A program made the position numbers and the translations under genes. 64,000 nt of DNA from Pachypanchax playfairii (taxonomy: Eukaryota; Chordata; Actinopteri; Cyprinodontiformes; Aplocheilidae): contig SSNP01000108.1 in the NCBI GenBank assembly GCA_006937955.1, forward strand, positions 554,846 to 618,845, read 5' to 3'. Shown here piece after piece: positions 24,122 through 33,814 of the stretch. The notes beneath the pieces are model-generated. The model saw nothing but the letters and a program-made list of their open reading frames with translations, was not told the origin of the DNA and made no database searches. How positions within the stretch are numbered: the stretch's first letter is position 1; each line of letters begins with the position of its first letter.

Positions 24122-25316
24122 CAGTGGGGCAAAAAAGTATTTAGTCAGCCACCAATTGTGTAAGTTCTCCCACTTAAAAAGATCAGAGAGGCCTGTAATT
24201 TTCATCATAGGTATACCTCAACTATGAGAGACAAAATTAGGAAAAATAATCCAGAAAATCACATTGTCTGATTTTTAAAGAATTTATTTGCAAATTATGG
24301 TGGAAAATAAGTATTTGGTCACCTACAAACAAGTAAGATTTCTGGCTTTCACAGACCTGTAACTTCTTTAAGAGGCTCCTCGGTCCTCCACTCGTTACCT
24401 GTATTAATGGCACCTGTGTGAACTCGTTATCAGTATAAAAGACACCTGTCCACAACCTCAAACAGTCACGCTCCAAACTCCACTATGGCCAAGACCAAAG
24501 AGCTGTCAAAGGACACCAGAAACAAAATTGTAGACCTTCACCAGGCTGGGAAGACTGAATCTGCAATAGGTAAGCAGCTTGGTGTGAAGAAATCAACTGT
24601 GGGAGCAATTATTAGAAAATGGAAGACATACAAGACCACTGATAATCTCCCTCGATCTGGGGCTCCACGCAAGATCTCACCCCGTGGGGTCAAAATGATC
24701 ACAAGAACGGTGAGCAAAAATCCCAGAACCACACGGAGGGACCTAGTGAATGACCTGCAGAGAGCTGGGACCAAAGTAACAAAGGCTACCATCAGTAACA
24801 CACTACGCCGCCAGGGACTCAAATCCTGCAGTGCCAGACGTGTCCCCCTGCTGAAGCCAGGACACGTCCAGGCCTGTCTGCGGTTTGCTAGAGAGCATTT
24901 GGATGATCCAGAAGAGGATTGGGAGAACATCATATGGTGAGATGAAACCAAAATAGAACTTTTTGGTAGAAACTCAACTTGTCGTGTTTGGAGGGGAAAG
25001 AATGCTGAGTTGGATCCAAAGAACACCATACCTACTGTAAAGCATGGGGGTGGAAACATCATGCTTTGGGGCTGTTTTTCTGCAAGGGGACCAGGACGAC
25101 TGATCCGTGTAAAGGAAAGAATGAATGGGGCCATGTATCGTAAGATTTTGAGTGAAAACCTCCTTCCATCAGCAAGGGCATTGAAAATGAGACGTGGCTG
25201 GGTCTTTCAGCATGACAATGATCCCAAACACACCGTCCGGGCAACGAAGGAATGGCTTCGTAAGAAGCATTTCAAGGTCCTGGAGTGGCCTAGCCAGTCT
25301 CCAGATCTGTCAAACA
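24122..25316 (+). mobile_element. Tc1-like transposon, 3'-truncated
   Basis: Begins after TA with CAGTGGGGCAAAAAAGTATT, the same terminus as at 63264 and, reversed, at 20408. The left untranslated part (24122-24484) precedes a transposase frame. The element has no right terminus: at about 25313-25320 it passes directly into the hAT transposase on the opposite strand. Confidence 0.9.
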
Positions 25317-25336
25317 GCTTGTCAGAGTGGCCATGA
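24485..25336 (+). pseudogene. Tc1-family transposase, one nonsense codon, truncated before last catalytic Glu
   Basis: This would be a DDE-type cut-and-paste transposase. It starts at ATG 24485 with the paired-like helix-turn-helix region (residues about 1-110: MAKTKELSKDTRNKIV, IGKQLGVKKSTVGAIIRKW, an AT-hook-like PRSGAPRK). In frame, TGA at 24938-24940 follows NIIW where family members have a serine codon, so one substitution explains the stop. The frame then continues with the first catalytic Asp (DETK), KHGGGNIMLWGC, and the second Asp (FQHDNDPKHT). It ends after WPSQSPDL, where the NPIE motif carrying the catalytic Glu should follow. The element is therefore inactive twice over. Confidence 0.9.
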
Positions 25337-26993
25337 AAAGCTAGGTTGCGCTCTGCCAAAAAGCTTATAATTGCAATTAATCTTGTTAGAACCTCTTTCC
25401 AGTGATTTACTTCTAGAGAAAGAAGATTTTTGCTAACTTGATCTATTGCCGTGTTTGTCTGAAGTTTTTCTAATAGGTTGTGCCAAGCATCCATGTTTGC
25501 AATGTGCTCAGATGACTTTTCATGCTGTCTCAGGTGAGCTGAAAGATTCTTCCAGTCATTAAACCCATCCCCACTCAGCCGATTGCTCCTTCCTCTGTTT
25601 CCAAAAAGGCGACAGCAAAAACAAATAACATAGTCCTTCTTTTCACTGTAGACAAGCCATGTTCTACTTATCTGTTCTCCATTTTTCATCTGGATGTAGT
25701 AGTTGCTGCTGGTAAATCTGTGATCATCTTCATTTCTAGGGAAGATACTGTCCTTAACCTGAAGTGGTCCTCTCTGCACTATTGAGCAGCGTGCACCATC
25801 AGACAGCTGTTTTGGCCAGAGTGCTGAGTCATCTTCAAGCAGAAGACTGTGCTGCTTGCTTAGCAGAGTAGATGATGTTGCTGGACTTTCAAAATCTGGT
25901 GGTACATCACCCTCTAAACTTGGCTGGATAGTTTCAGGTGTCTCATTCCCACAGCCCATCCCTGTCTCATTCTGAAAACAATCACACAGAAAACACAGTA
26001 TAAGGCTTTTGCCCAGCAGTGAAATGTAAATATATTTACTCAATTGATAACGTCTAAATTTGAGGATTTCATGCAGCTTCAATTTAGTCTGCTTCACTGT
26101 ATCTCAAAGGCAAATCCTGCACTTTTTACTCCACTACTACATATTATTTACATTGCTGGTTATAAATTTCAAACCATTCCTGCATTGTTTTGGGCTAGCT
26201 GGAAAATGCATCATGACAGAGCAGAAAACAGGCTTCATGCCATAAGAAAGATTAGTGATGCTACAAATAAATGACAATTGCTTAAACTGCCCAACAGTAA
26301 ATAAATTAATCTAAAATAAGATCAAGCCTAAACATTCCCAGCAGCAGCAGTACATAACAACACGTATCAATATTAGTACAAAGCTCATCATTTAGATAAC
26401 ATGCTCAGTTTGTATTGTTTTGAATACATAACCTGACACATTAAGAATTAAACACCTCCTAAGATTACAAGTAAAATCAAATCTCAACCGTTTTGATACT
26501 CACTAGATGTTCATCTCCATACGATGGACCCTCAACAGGTGACAACAACAAAGTCTCTGCACTTGCTGCCGCTGGTTGTGGGTTGTTGCTGCTGGTACTA
26601 GCAGCTGCAGCACTCTTAAATGGCATAAGGAATATAAGAAATACTTATCAATAAATTGGGGGGTGATGTCAACAGTTTTGATATTGATACTCACTAGTTG
26701 TTCATCTCCACGCGACAGACCCTCAATAGGTGTCGCTGCATCTGCTGCTGTCGGTTGTGGGCTGCTGCTGGTGCTAGCAGCTGAAGCACTCTTAAATGGC
26801 ATAAGAAACACTTATCAATAAATGTGTGTGTGTGTGGGGGGGGGTCGACAGTTTAGATATTGATACTCACTCGTTGCTTATCTCCACATGACAGACCCTC
26901 ATTAGGTGTTGTTGACGTCGCTGCAACTGCTGCCGCCGCCGGTTGTGAGTTGCTGCTGCTGCTAGCCGCTACAGCCGTCAAGAAGTTTGTCAT
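25317..26993 (-). pseudogene. hAT transposase gene, four exons, 3'-truncated (zinc-finger MYM/TTF type)
   Basis: The gene starts at ATG 26993 (MTNFLTAV). Exons in phase 0 are 26993-26871, 26790-26695, 26614-26504 and 25971-about 25317, each bounded by GTGAGT donors and AG acceptors. Exons 1-3 are three related copies of one low-complexity exon (Ser/Ala-rich, then PxEGxSxGDEx). Exon 4 holds the TTF-type zinc finger (RTWLVYSEKKDYVICFCCRLF region), LSAHLRQHEKSSEH, a HWKEVLTRLIAII block and RNLAFHGHSDKLF. There it stops, at the junction with Tc1. The catalytic hAT core and dimerisation domain are absent. Related host genes (ZMYM-like) exist, but the nearby terminal sequence and truncation favour a transposon. 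Confidence 0.8.
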
Positions 26994-27329
26994 TTTCGGT
27001 AACTTCGATAGAAGTTTTCTGCTTTCCTCCTCTTTTCAGCCCCGCTGGAGTAACTTCTTTTCATCTTCTCTAACTTTTCTCGTCTCTACTTTTCTCACCA
27101 CGTCTCGTCTCTCACTGTCTCACCTGTCTGCGGCTTCCTGGATGCTGCTTTTTTCTCATGGGCAGTGAGATGGACTGTTCCATTGTGCTGTAGACTGAAG
27201 GGGGGCCCCCGAGACACACACACATAATACAATAAGCATTCTGCAGTGCTGGCATTTTAGCGAAAGGATTTAAATAAAAAACGTAATCAATGAGCGGAAA
27301 TAAGTAATAACTGTATAATTATTTAGTTT

Positions 27330-27396
27330 TACGGGGCCCTCAGGTAACTTGGGGTCCTAGGCAACCGCCTAGTTTTGCCTAATGGTAAGTCCGCCC
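27330..27396. mobile_element. Probable hAT terminal region
   Basis: On the minus strand this reads CTGGGGCGGACTTACCATTA followed by GGCAAAACTAGGCGG. This looks like the 5' terminus of the hAT element whose transposase starts at 26993, about 400 bp away. The partner terminus is missing because the 3' end of the element was lost at the Tc1 junction. Confidence 0.6.
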
Positions 27397-28150
27397 CAGG
27401 GTATGAGGACACATCGTCCACAGGTGGGGGTTTTGCTTACAGCCCAACACCGTGCAGGACGTTTGGTAAATTCACCACTGGTGTCCTGAACTCTTCACAG
27501 ATGAAAGCAGGTTCACACTGACGTCATGTGACAGACGTGACAGAGTCAGGAGATGCTGTGGAGAACGTTCTGCTGCCTGCAACATCCTCCAGCATGATGG
27601 TTTGGTAGTGGATCAGTAATGGTGGGAGTGGCATTGCTTTGGGGGGCTGAACAGCCCTCCATGTGCTCACTAGAGGTATCCTGACTGCCATCAGGTACCC
27701 AGATGAGATCCTCAGACCTCTTGTGAGACCATGTACTTGTGTGGTTGGTCCTGGGTTCCTCATAATGCGAGACAATGCTGGACCTCATGTGACTGGAGTT
27801 TGTCAGTAGTTTCTGCACGATGAATGTATTGATGCTATGGACTGGCCCCGCCCCTTCCCCAGACCTGAATCCAGCTGAGCACATCTGGGACATGTCTCGT
27901 CTCGCTCCATCCATCAAACGCCACGTTGCACCACAGACTGTTCAGGAGTTGTGTGGAGGCCACGCCCACTGCCGAGCCTCATTTTGACTTAAGGACGTTA
28001 CATCAAAGTTGGGTCAGCCTGGAGTTTTTCCACTTCGAGTGTGTGACTCCAAATCCAGACCTCCGTGTGTTGATACATTTGATTTCCATTGATAAGTTGT
28101 GATTTTGTTGTCAGAACATTCAGCTGTGTAAAGAACAAAGTATTTTAATA
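27397..28150 (+). pseudogene. Second Tc1-family transposase relic
   Basis: Broken frames recover a Tc1-like transposase C-terminal half. The order is FTDESRFTL (first Asp region), a degraded CNILQHDGL/VVDQ region, DNA corresponding to the second Asp region near 27770, and PSPDLNPAEHIWDM with the third catalytic residue at about 27860-27890. A 3' untranslated end follows. The 5' half is missing. It differs in sequence from the 24122 family. Confidence 0.75.
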
Positions 28151-28172
28151 TTTCCTTCATTAGGCTCTAGGG

Positions 28173-28701
28173 CAGGGGTGTCCAACTCCAGGCCTCAAGG
28201 GCCAATATCCAGCATGTTTTAGATGTTCCTCTGCTTCAACACACCTGATGCAGATGAGTGGGTCATTAAAAGGCTTCTGCTGGACTTGCTGAGATGTTGC
28301 AGATTGGAAACAACAACAAAACTTTATTTATAAAGCGCTTTTCAAACAGAGTTTATCAAAGTGCTTTACAGATTTAAAATGACCCCACAACCCCCCAACC
28401 CCCCCCTTTAAAAACCAAAAATAAAACCCCCAACCCAACCCATCGACCATACACACACACACACACACTTGGAGCACAGCACAGCACAGATGAGCCAGGA
28501 AATGCCATCATGGGAGCCATCTGCATCGGTAGCAGCAGCAGCCAAGGCACCGACCCCGTGCGCCCAGAGGAGGGAGGGCTGGTACCCCCACCTCCACCCA
28601 AGCACTACCTGGTGGCACCCAGGAATCAGGTGTGTTGAAACAGGAAACCATCTAAAACATGCAGGATAGTGGCCCTTAAGGCCTGACTTTGGGCACCCCA
28701 G
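28173..28701. mobile_element. hAT non-autonomous element with perfect 8-bp target duplication
   Basis: The ends are CAGGGGTGTCC and GGGCACCCCAG. CTCTAGGG flanks both sides exactly (28165-28172 and 28702-28709), the hallmark of hAT insertion. The interior at about 28311-28622 is a nested piece. It starts with a reversed LINE-like 3' tail (TTTATTTATAAAGCGCTTTT) and includes a (CA)n run at about 28450-28468. Confidence 0.85.
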
Positions 28702-28965
28702 CTCTAGGGTGTCTTATTTTTGTGTTCCTTTTATTTTATATATTTTTTAAACCGAAGTAGTAAATCAGACTGAACAGCAGGTCAGAATCTTGTTCCAACA
28801 TTTAACTTCACTGAGTTTCCTTCACCAACGCCGGAAACTTTCTTTTTAATCTGTTTCTAACTTGTGATTTGTTCAGCTTTACCTCAGAAACATGTTTTTT
28901 TACCATGAACACTCCAAGTTCCAGAAAACAAAAGGACTCACATCAATCTAACAAAACTTGAAATA

Positions 28966-28971
28966 TTTATT
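28966..28971 (-). terminator. ppib: ppib polyadenylation signal
   Basis: AATAAA on the minus strand, 253 bp beyond the ppib stop codon. No other AATAAA was noted in between, so the 3' UTR probably ends near 28950. Confidence 0.7.
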
Positions 28972-29223
28972 TCAAATTTGCATTTTTTTTTTCTTACAAA
29001 ATACCAACAATGAACTGTTAGTGCACCCTGGAATGTTTGTTGGTAAATGGAGCCAGACTGACGACACATGAAGCTCCTCCTGTTCAAACAGCAGCCACCC
29101 AGTGAACAACATCTAACCTCCCTCCTTTGGACCGCACAGCTATTAGTGATAAACCTGGGGGGGTTCCCTCCACACCCCCTCCCCATCCAGTCCAAATGCC
29201 CTCATTCTCCGTGCAGCTGCGTT

Positions 29224-31635
29224 CTACTCCTTGGCAACTGCAAATGGCTTCTCCACTTCGATTTTGCCACAGTCATGAATAATGACGTCTTTAAGAGGTT
29301 TGTCACGACCGTCCGTCTTCGTGTTCTCAATCTTTGTTACTACGTCCTAAAAGGTGAAAAGAAAAGGACGTCAGGACGGTCCAAACATTCAGTTTTCAAA
29401 TATACTAATTCAAACAGTTCCTGTAACGATGTGAACGTGGTGAGACACGCCCACATCACCGCAACAAACTGCTGCGTCTTCATAAGAGAAGCAGGAAGTG
29501 ATCTTGAGGCCTTTATTCAGGTGCTCAATAGTCCGGAGATTTCGGTAAATACATGAGCTGATTTTCTGTTTGAGAAATGTTTTGAATGTGAAATTTTCCG
29601 TTGATTTAGTTGAAGTGTGATCAGACCAACAAGCTCCCAAATTTAATTATTTGAATAAGATTCATGTCAAAACATTTGCAATTTAACGCTCGTGTGTAAA
29701 GCGATTCTGCTCTGATGGAGCCCAGTGGCTGCACTGACTCTCCTGTGATTGGTCATTTCCAATCAGCCACGCCCACATGAGGAGGTCTGATAATTATGGA
29801 ATGCATGAAGGAACACGCATTATATCAGACTGCTGGCTTTCAGGTAACCAGGTGACACTTTGCTGGGTTACTAACAGTCACATGACCGCCGGTCCAGTCT
29901 GCAACAGGAAATACGACGCAGCAAACACGAGGAAGAACATTTTGGGATCGTTTCCTCACGTGTTCCGAGTCACAAGTTCAGCACTTTGATAAAGGAAAAG
30001 TTGAGTTTTGTGAAAGTGGGAGGAACAAACGTGTTGACTTGTAATACCCACCATCCCTTCAAGGACCTTTCCAAAAACAACGTGTTTTCCATCCAACCAT
30101 GGCGTCTGAACGGTGGTGATGAAGAACTGGGAGCCGTTGGTGTCTTTGCCAGCGTTGGCCATGCTGAGCCAGCCGGCGCCATAGTGCTTCAGCTTGAAGT
30201 TCTCATCAGGGAAACGGTCTCCATAGATGCTTTTACCTTTATGTAGAAAAATAAAACATTTCAACCTGAATGAGACACTAACTCATCTAATCCAGCTTGT
30301 TCCCTCCGATATGGTCTTTGTACTTTAACTGATGACAAACTGTTTGTTGTTTCTGATGGTGGACGATCCATCGCTAGGTGTTTTACCTCCAGTTCCATCT
30401 CCTCTGGTGAAGTCTCCACCCTGGATCATGAACTGCTTGATGACTCTGTGGAACTTGCTCCCCTTGTAACCGAATCCTTTCTGTTTAAATTAAAACTGTT
30501 TAAATACCTGAAGCTTCTGAAATGTATTCAAGATATTTTCAAAGGAGTAAATTTGTTTCAAATAAAACAATAAATTTGAGGGCCCCTCCTCACCTCTCCT
30601 GTTGCCAGGGCAACAAAGTTGTCAACAGTTTTGGGAACGGTTTTTCCAAACACACCGATTACAACCCGTCCAACATCTTCATCTCCAATTCTGATGTCGA
30701 AGAAAACCTGGAAAAAAGTACAAGTTCTGGTTTATCGCCAATAAAACAGACACTTTAGGTGGGTCAGATCAGGGCAAAGACAGCTGGACCGGGGGCCTTC
30801 GACTGGGGCCCAGACAGCTCTACGAGGACCCAGACGGCTCTACGGGGAACCAGATGGCCAGGCTGTGGTACATTCCTCTATTCAATGCTGATAAGCATTT
30901 ATTAACTAGTCATCACTAAATTTTGATTTACTAAGTTTCAAAACAAAAACATCCAAAATAATCATCAATAAATAAAACTATATATTCAATTTACATATGA
31001 AAATAAACCAAATATATTTAGAGTAAATCTATTTATTCTCACATAAACATCCTCCTGAGCAGACCCGGGGCAGCCAGACTTAGGCCAGGCAAAGCCATCG
31101 GGCCAACTGCCTTGCTAAAGGGCACATCAGCACAGCCAGAAGGAAACATGGATTTCTAACATGTTATTAGAATGAACGTTGCACCAGATCACAGCTGGAT
31201 TTGTTTGACGTTTTTAACTTTATTCATCATCCATGAATCCAAAGAAACAGGCAGCAAGTTCAGTAACACAGTTACTTCAGACCGGAACCAGTTATCCGGT
31301 CTGGACATCAGATTATTCCCTTGTAACGGCACCGGCTTTTAAACTAATCCTGTCACATGATGTCACGTGATGTTACGTGATGTTACATGATATTACATGA
31401 TACTACATGATATTAGCAGCAGCAGCTTCCAGCAGGACATGACAGTTTGTGTGTGACGTGGCTCTGCAGGCAGCTGCTATCAGCTAGCTCCGAGGCGCTG
31501 ATATTCTCCGGTGCTCCCTCTTACCTTGGCAGTTACTTTGGGGCCTTTTTTCTTCTCGTCGGCTGATGAGCCGTTTGGAAAAGCGAGAAAAATCAGAGAT
31601 CCCACAATGACCGTTACAGCTACAAGGAACTTCAT
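29224..31635 (-). CDS. ppib: Peptidyl-prolyl cis-trans isomerase B (cyclophilin B)
   Basis: An ER-lumen prolyl isomerase that helps fold secreted proteins such as collagen. Five coding exons: 31635-31525, 30707-30594, 30480-30387, 30236-30052 and 29346-29224. They splice in phase to 208 residues, close to the usual 210-216. The start MKFLVAVTVIVGSL opens a signal peptide (residues about 1-25); an upstream in-frame Met lies at or above the TATA box and was rejected. The cyclophilin domain shows KFHRVIKQFMIQGGDFTRGD, NGSQFFITT and WLDGKHVVFG, which carry the active-site residues of the family. The C-terminus AVAKE resembles the ER-retention tail of mammalian PPIB (AIAKE). All introns are GT-AG. 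The copy looks functional. Confidence 0.96.
31351..31410. repeat. Six-unit decamer repeat in ppib intron 1, with CACGTG
   Basis: Six 10-bp units of TGTTACATGA type; the second contains TCACGTGA, an E-box palindrome, and the third TTACGTGA. It starts 115 bp inside intron 1 of ppib. A regulatory role is only a possibility. Confidence 0.85.
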
Positions 31636-31711
31636 CCTTCTTTCACACAGTCTCACCATCAACAAGAAGGAAGGCTGAACACCGCGGAGAAGGCCTGCTG
31701 GAAGTGTTACC

Positions 31712-31717
31712 TTTATA
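31712..31717 (-). promoter_or_regulatory. ppib: ppib TATA box
   Basis: GATATAAAG on the minus strand, 77 bp upstream of the chosen ppib start codon. This predicts a transcription start near 31685 and a 5' UTR of about 50 nt. It supports the MKFLV start over longer open-frame versions. Confidence 0.6.
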
Positions 31718-31799
31718 TCACATCCGCTGTGGGTGGAGTGGCGCGTGGGGTGGGGACAAAGACCTCCGGAATCCAGGCGGGAGTAGATCCAGCCGCAAG

Positions 31800-32810
31800 C
31801 ACCAGTCTCGTGCCCCACCGCTCTCATGCCCGCCAGTTACATATTCCTTCCGGGTCACGTGTCTGTTGAACATAACGTGCCCACAGCTGTGTTTTTATCA
31901 CCTTCTACATTAACTTTACTTCGTCCCTCACGTGCCAATTCGTACTCTGTCCTAACTTTATCACCTAACACAGTTACCCGTGACCTCACCACTTTGCGCA
32001 TGCGTGAAAGCTCATCCCCGGACATGAACACCTGGGGGCATCAGAGTGGTGTTGAGTGTCTGGACAGTCCGCTCGGAGATGGGCGGGGCTTTGTCGTGGA
32101 ATGAAGACGCACGGGACTCTAATTGGATAACTTACAGAGCCAATAGCCAATCAGATGCAAACCCGTAAGCGTTTTTTTTAAAGAAGCATCTCGGTGCAGT
32201 TTCTATTAGTAGATCTTTATAATCTGATCATTTATTCTGCCGCAACTTCTTCTTCTTTTTTTGTAAAATCACGTTTTCTAACTAATATGAATTTCTAAAA
32301 ATGAGACCAAAGAAACTTTGGGTATTAAAAGTAGCATGGAAATGTCCGGCTCGGGGGTTTTGATATTCTTGTGCACATTGTTCCAGGGTCAATCTGTGAT
32401 GTTTACAAGGGGTTTGTTTAATTAAGAGGCATTCTCTGCTTTGTGCTTTGAGTTTTTCCTGTCATCTTATTTTGAAGGTCCTGGTTTCCTGTTCCATCTA
32501 TTTCTGGTGTCTTATTTTACTTACCTGTCAGTCATGGTTTTCTGTGTTTTTTTTTAGGTTCCTTCTTTCTGCTTCAGACCCACCTAAGTTTTAAAAGACC
32601 CGGCTCGGGTGGATCCACCCTGTGCACCACTCCTGTGATCATTAGATGAGAGGCGGAGCTACAACCCAGACGGATTAACCGTTTAAAATTCTCGCTAAAA
32701 AATAATTTTCCCTTTCAGACAAAACATTTTCTGAAACAAGTTTTTGGATGAATCTTGACTCAGAGACAAACAGGCCATGCCTTCTTTCATCCAGTTTAAT
32801 GACAATCTAT
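31800..32810. other. ppib upstream region and intergenic DNA
   Basis: Contains TCACGTG near 31853, an NRF1-like TGCGCATGCG near 31994, and a CCAAT cluster (ATTGG about 32122, CCAAT about 32141 and 32148). I did not find a CCAAT-N9-CCACG ER-stress element. The rest is unassigned. Confidence 0.4.
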
Positions 32811-33001
32811 GAGTGAATGAAACTTATTACAAATATTAAAAACATGACAAACTATGAAATGAATAAAGTTGAACAGATTGTACTTGCAAACAAAAACAAA
32901 GGTAAGGGAGGGGTCAAAGGTTTCCCTCTGTTACCACCTTTACTAGTGCAAAGAATCAACGTGAAACCAAACGCTTGGGATGTTTTTGCATTAAGACTAG
33001 A

Positions 33002-33007
33002 TTTATT
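33002..33007 (-). terminator. adpgk: Candidate adpgk polyadenylation signal
   Basis: AATAAA on the minus strand, about 810 bp beyond the adpgk stop codon. Transcript data would be needed to place the 3' end. Confidence 0.4.
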
Positions 33008-33814
33008 GCGCGGCTTTAGTGGCCGGTTGAGGTATAAAAACATCATCTAACATTGTGATAAAGAAGTTCGTCACACAACGTGTTCAGATTTTCCATTTTC
33101 ATCGAGTCTGAAATACAGGCATGATTTAGGACTTTCCAGTCGATTGTTTTACATGAATGAATCTTATAAACTCAAACTAGCAAGCTGCACAGAAACAGGA
33201 CCAATAGATTATGAGCTACATCCCGACTAACAGCTTATTTTACCTCTAAATTTCTATAGAATTAGCTGGAATCTGAAATTTAATCCACAGAAAAGAACCT
33301 GCTTTAAAACAGTTTTAATCTGCTATTTGAAACGACATCATTGGAACATTCATCTATAATATAATCAATCTGCTAAGGAGTAAATAAATACAAATATTGG
33401 AGTTGTATATTTGGAGTTTTTTCAAGTTTTCTTTTAAGTATCAGATCTGCAACAAGACTTTCAGGATAATTACTTGGGTTTTAGATAGTTTCCACAGTAC
33501 ATGATCTGGTCTGTGAGTAAAGTATTGATGACGTAATGGAATCTGTTAAAGGCACAGTGTACTGAAGCTCTGCAGGTCAGAGTAACGTAGATGTGACGAC
33601 AGATCTCTTTGGAGTGTAACGATGGCTTTGAGCTCTGCACGGTGCACGAAGTCCAGCACTGGAGTCCAGTGGGGGGGGGGTTAAACCTTCACCTCCACTC
33701 AATAGGTCTTTGGGATGAAGGGACCTGAATCAGGACACAGATGCCTGAACTGGTTCAGAAAGCTGAGAGTTACTGTTTGTTCTTCTGTTCAGCCTCAGAT
33801 CCAGCTGGACTGAG

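Noticed and set aside
29068..29556. 162-codon plus-strand frame opposite the ppib last exon
   Set aside because: Shadow of the ppib 3' UTR and exon 5, with no domain.
31480..31827. Longer ppib start giving about 115 codons before the first intron
   Set aside because: It would place the start upstream of the TATA box at 31712-31717 and replace the signal peptide. MKFLV at 31635 fits the family.
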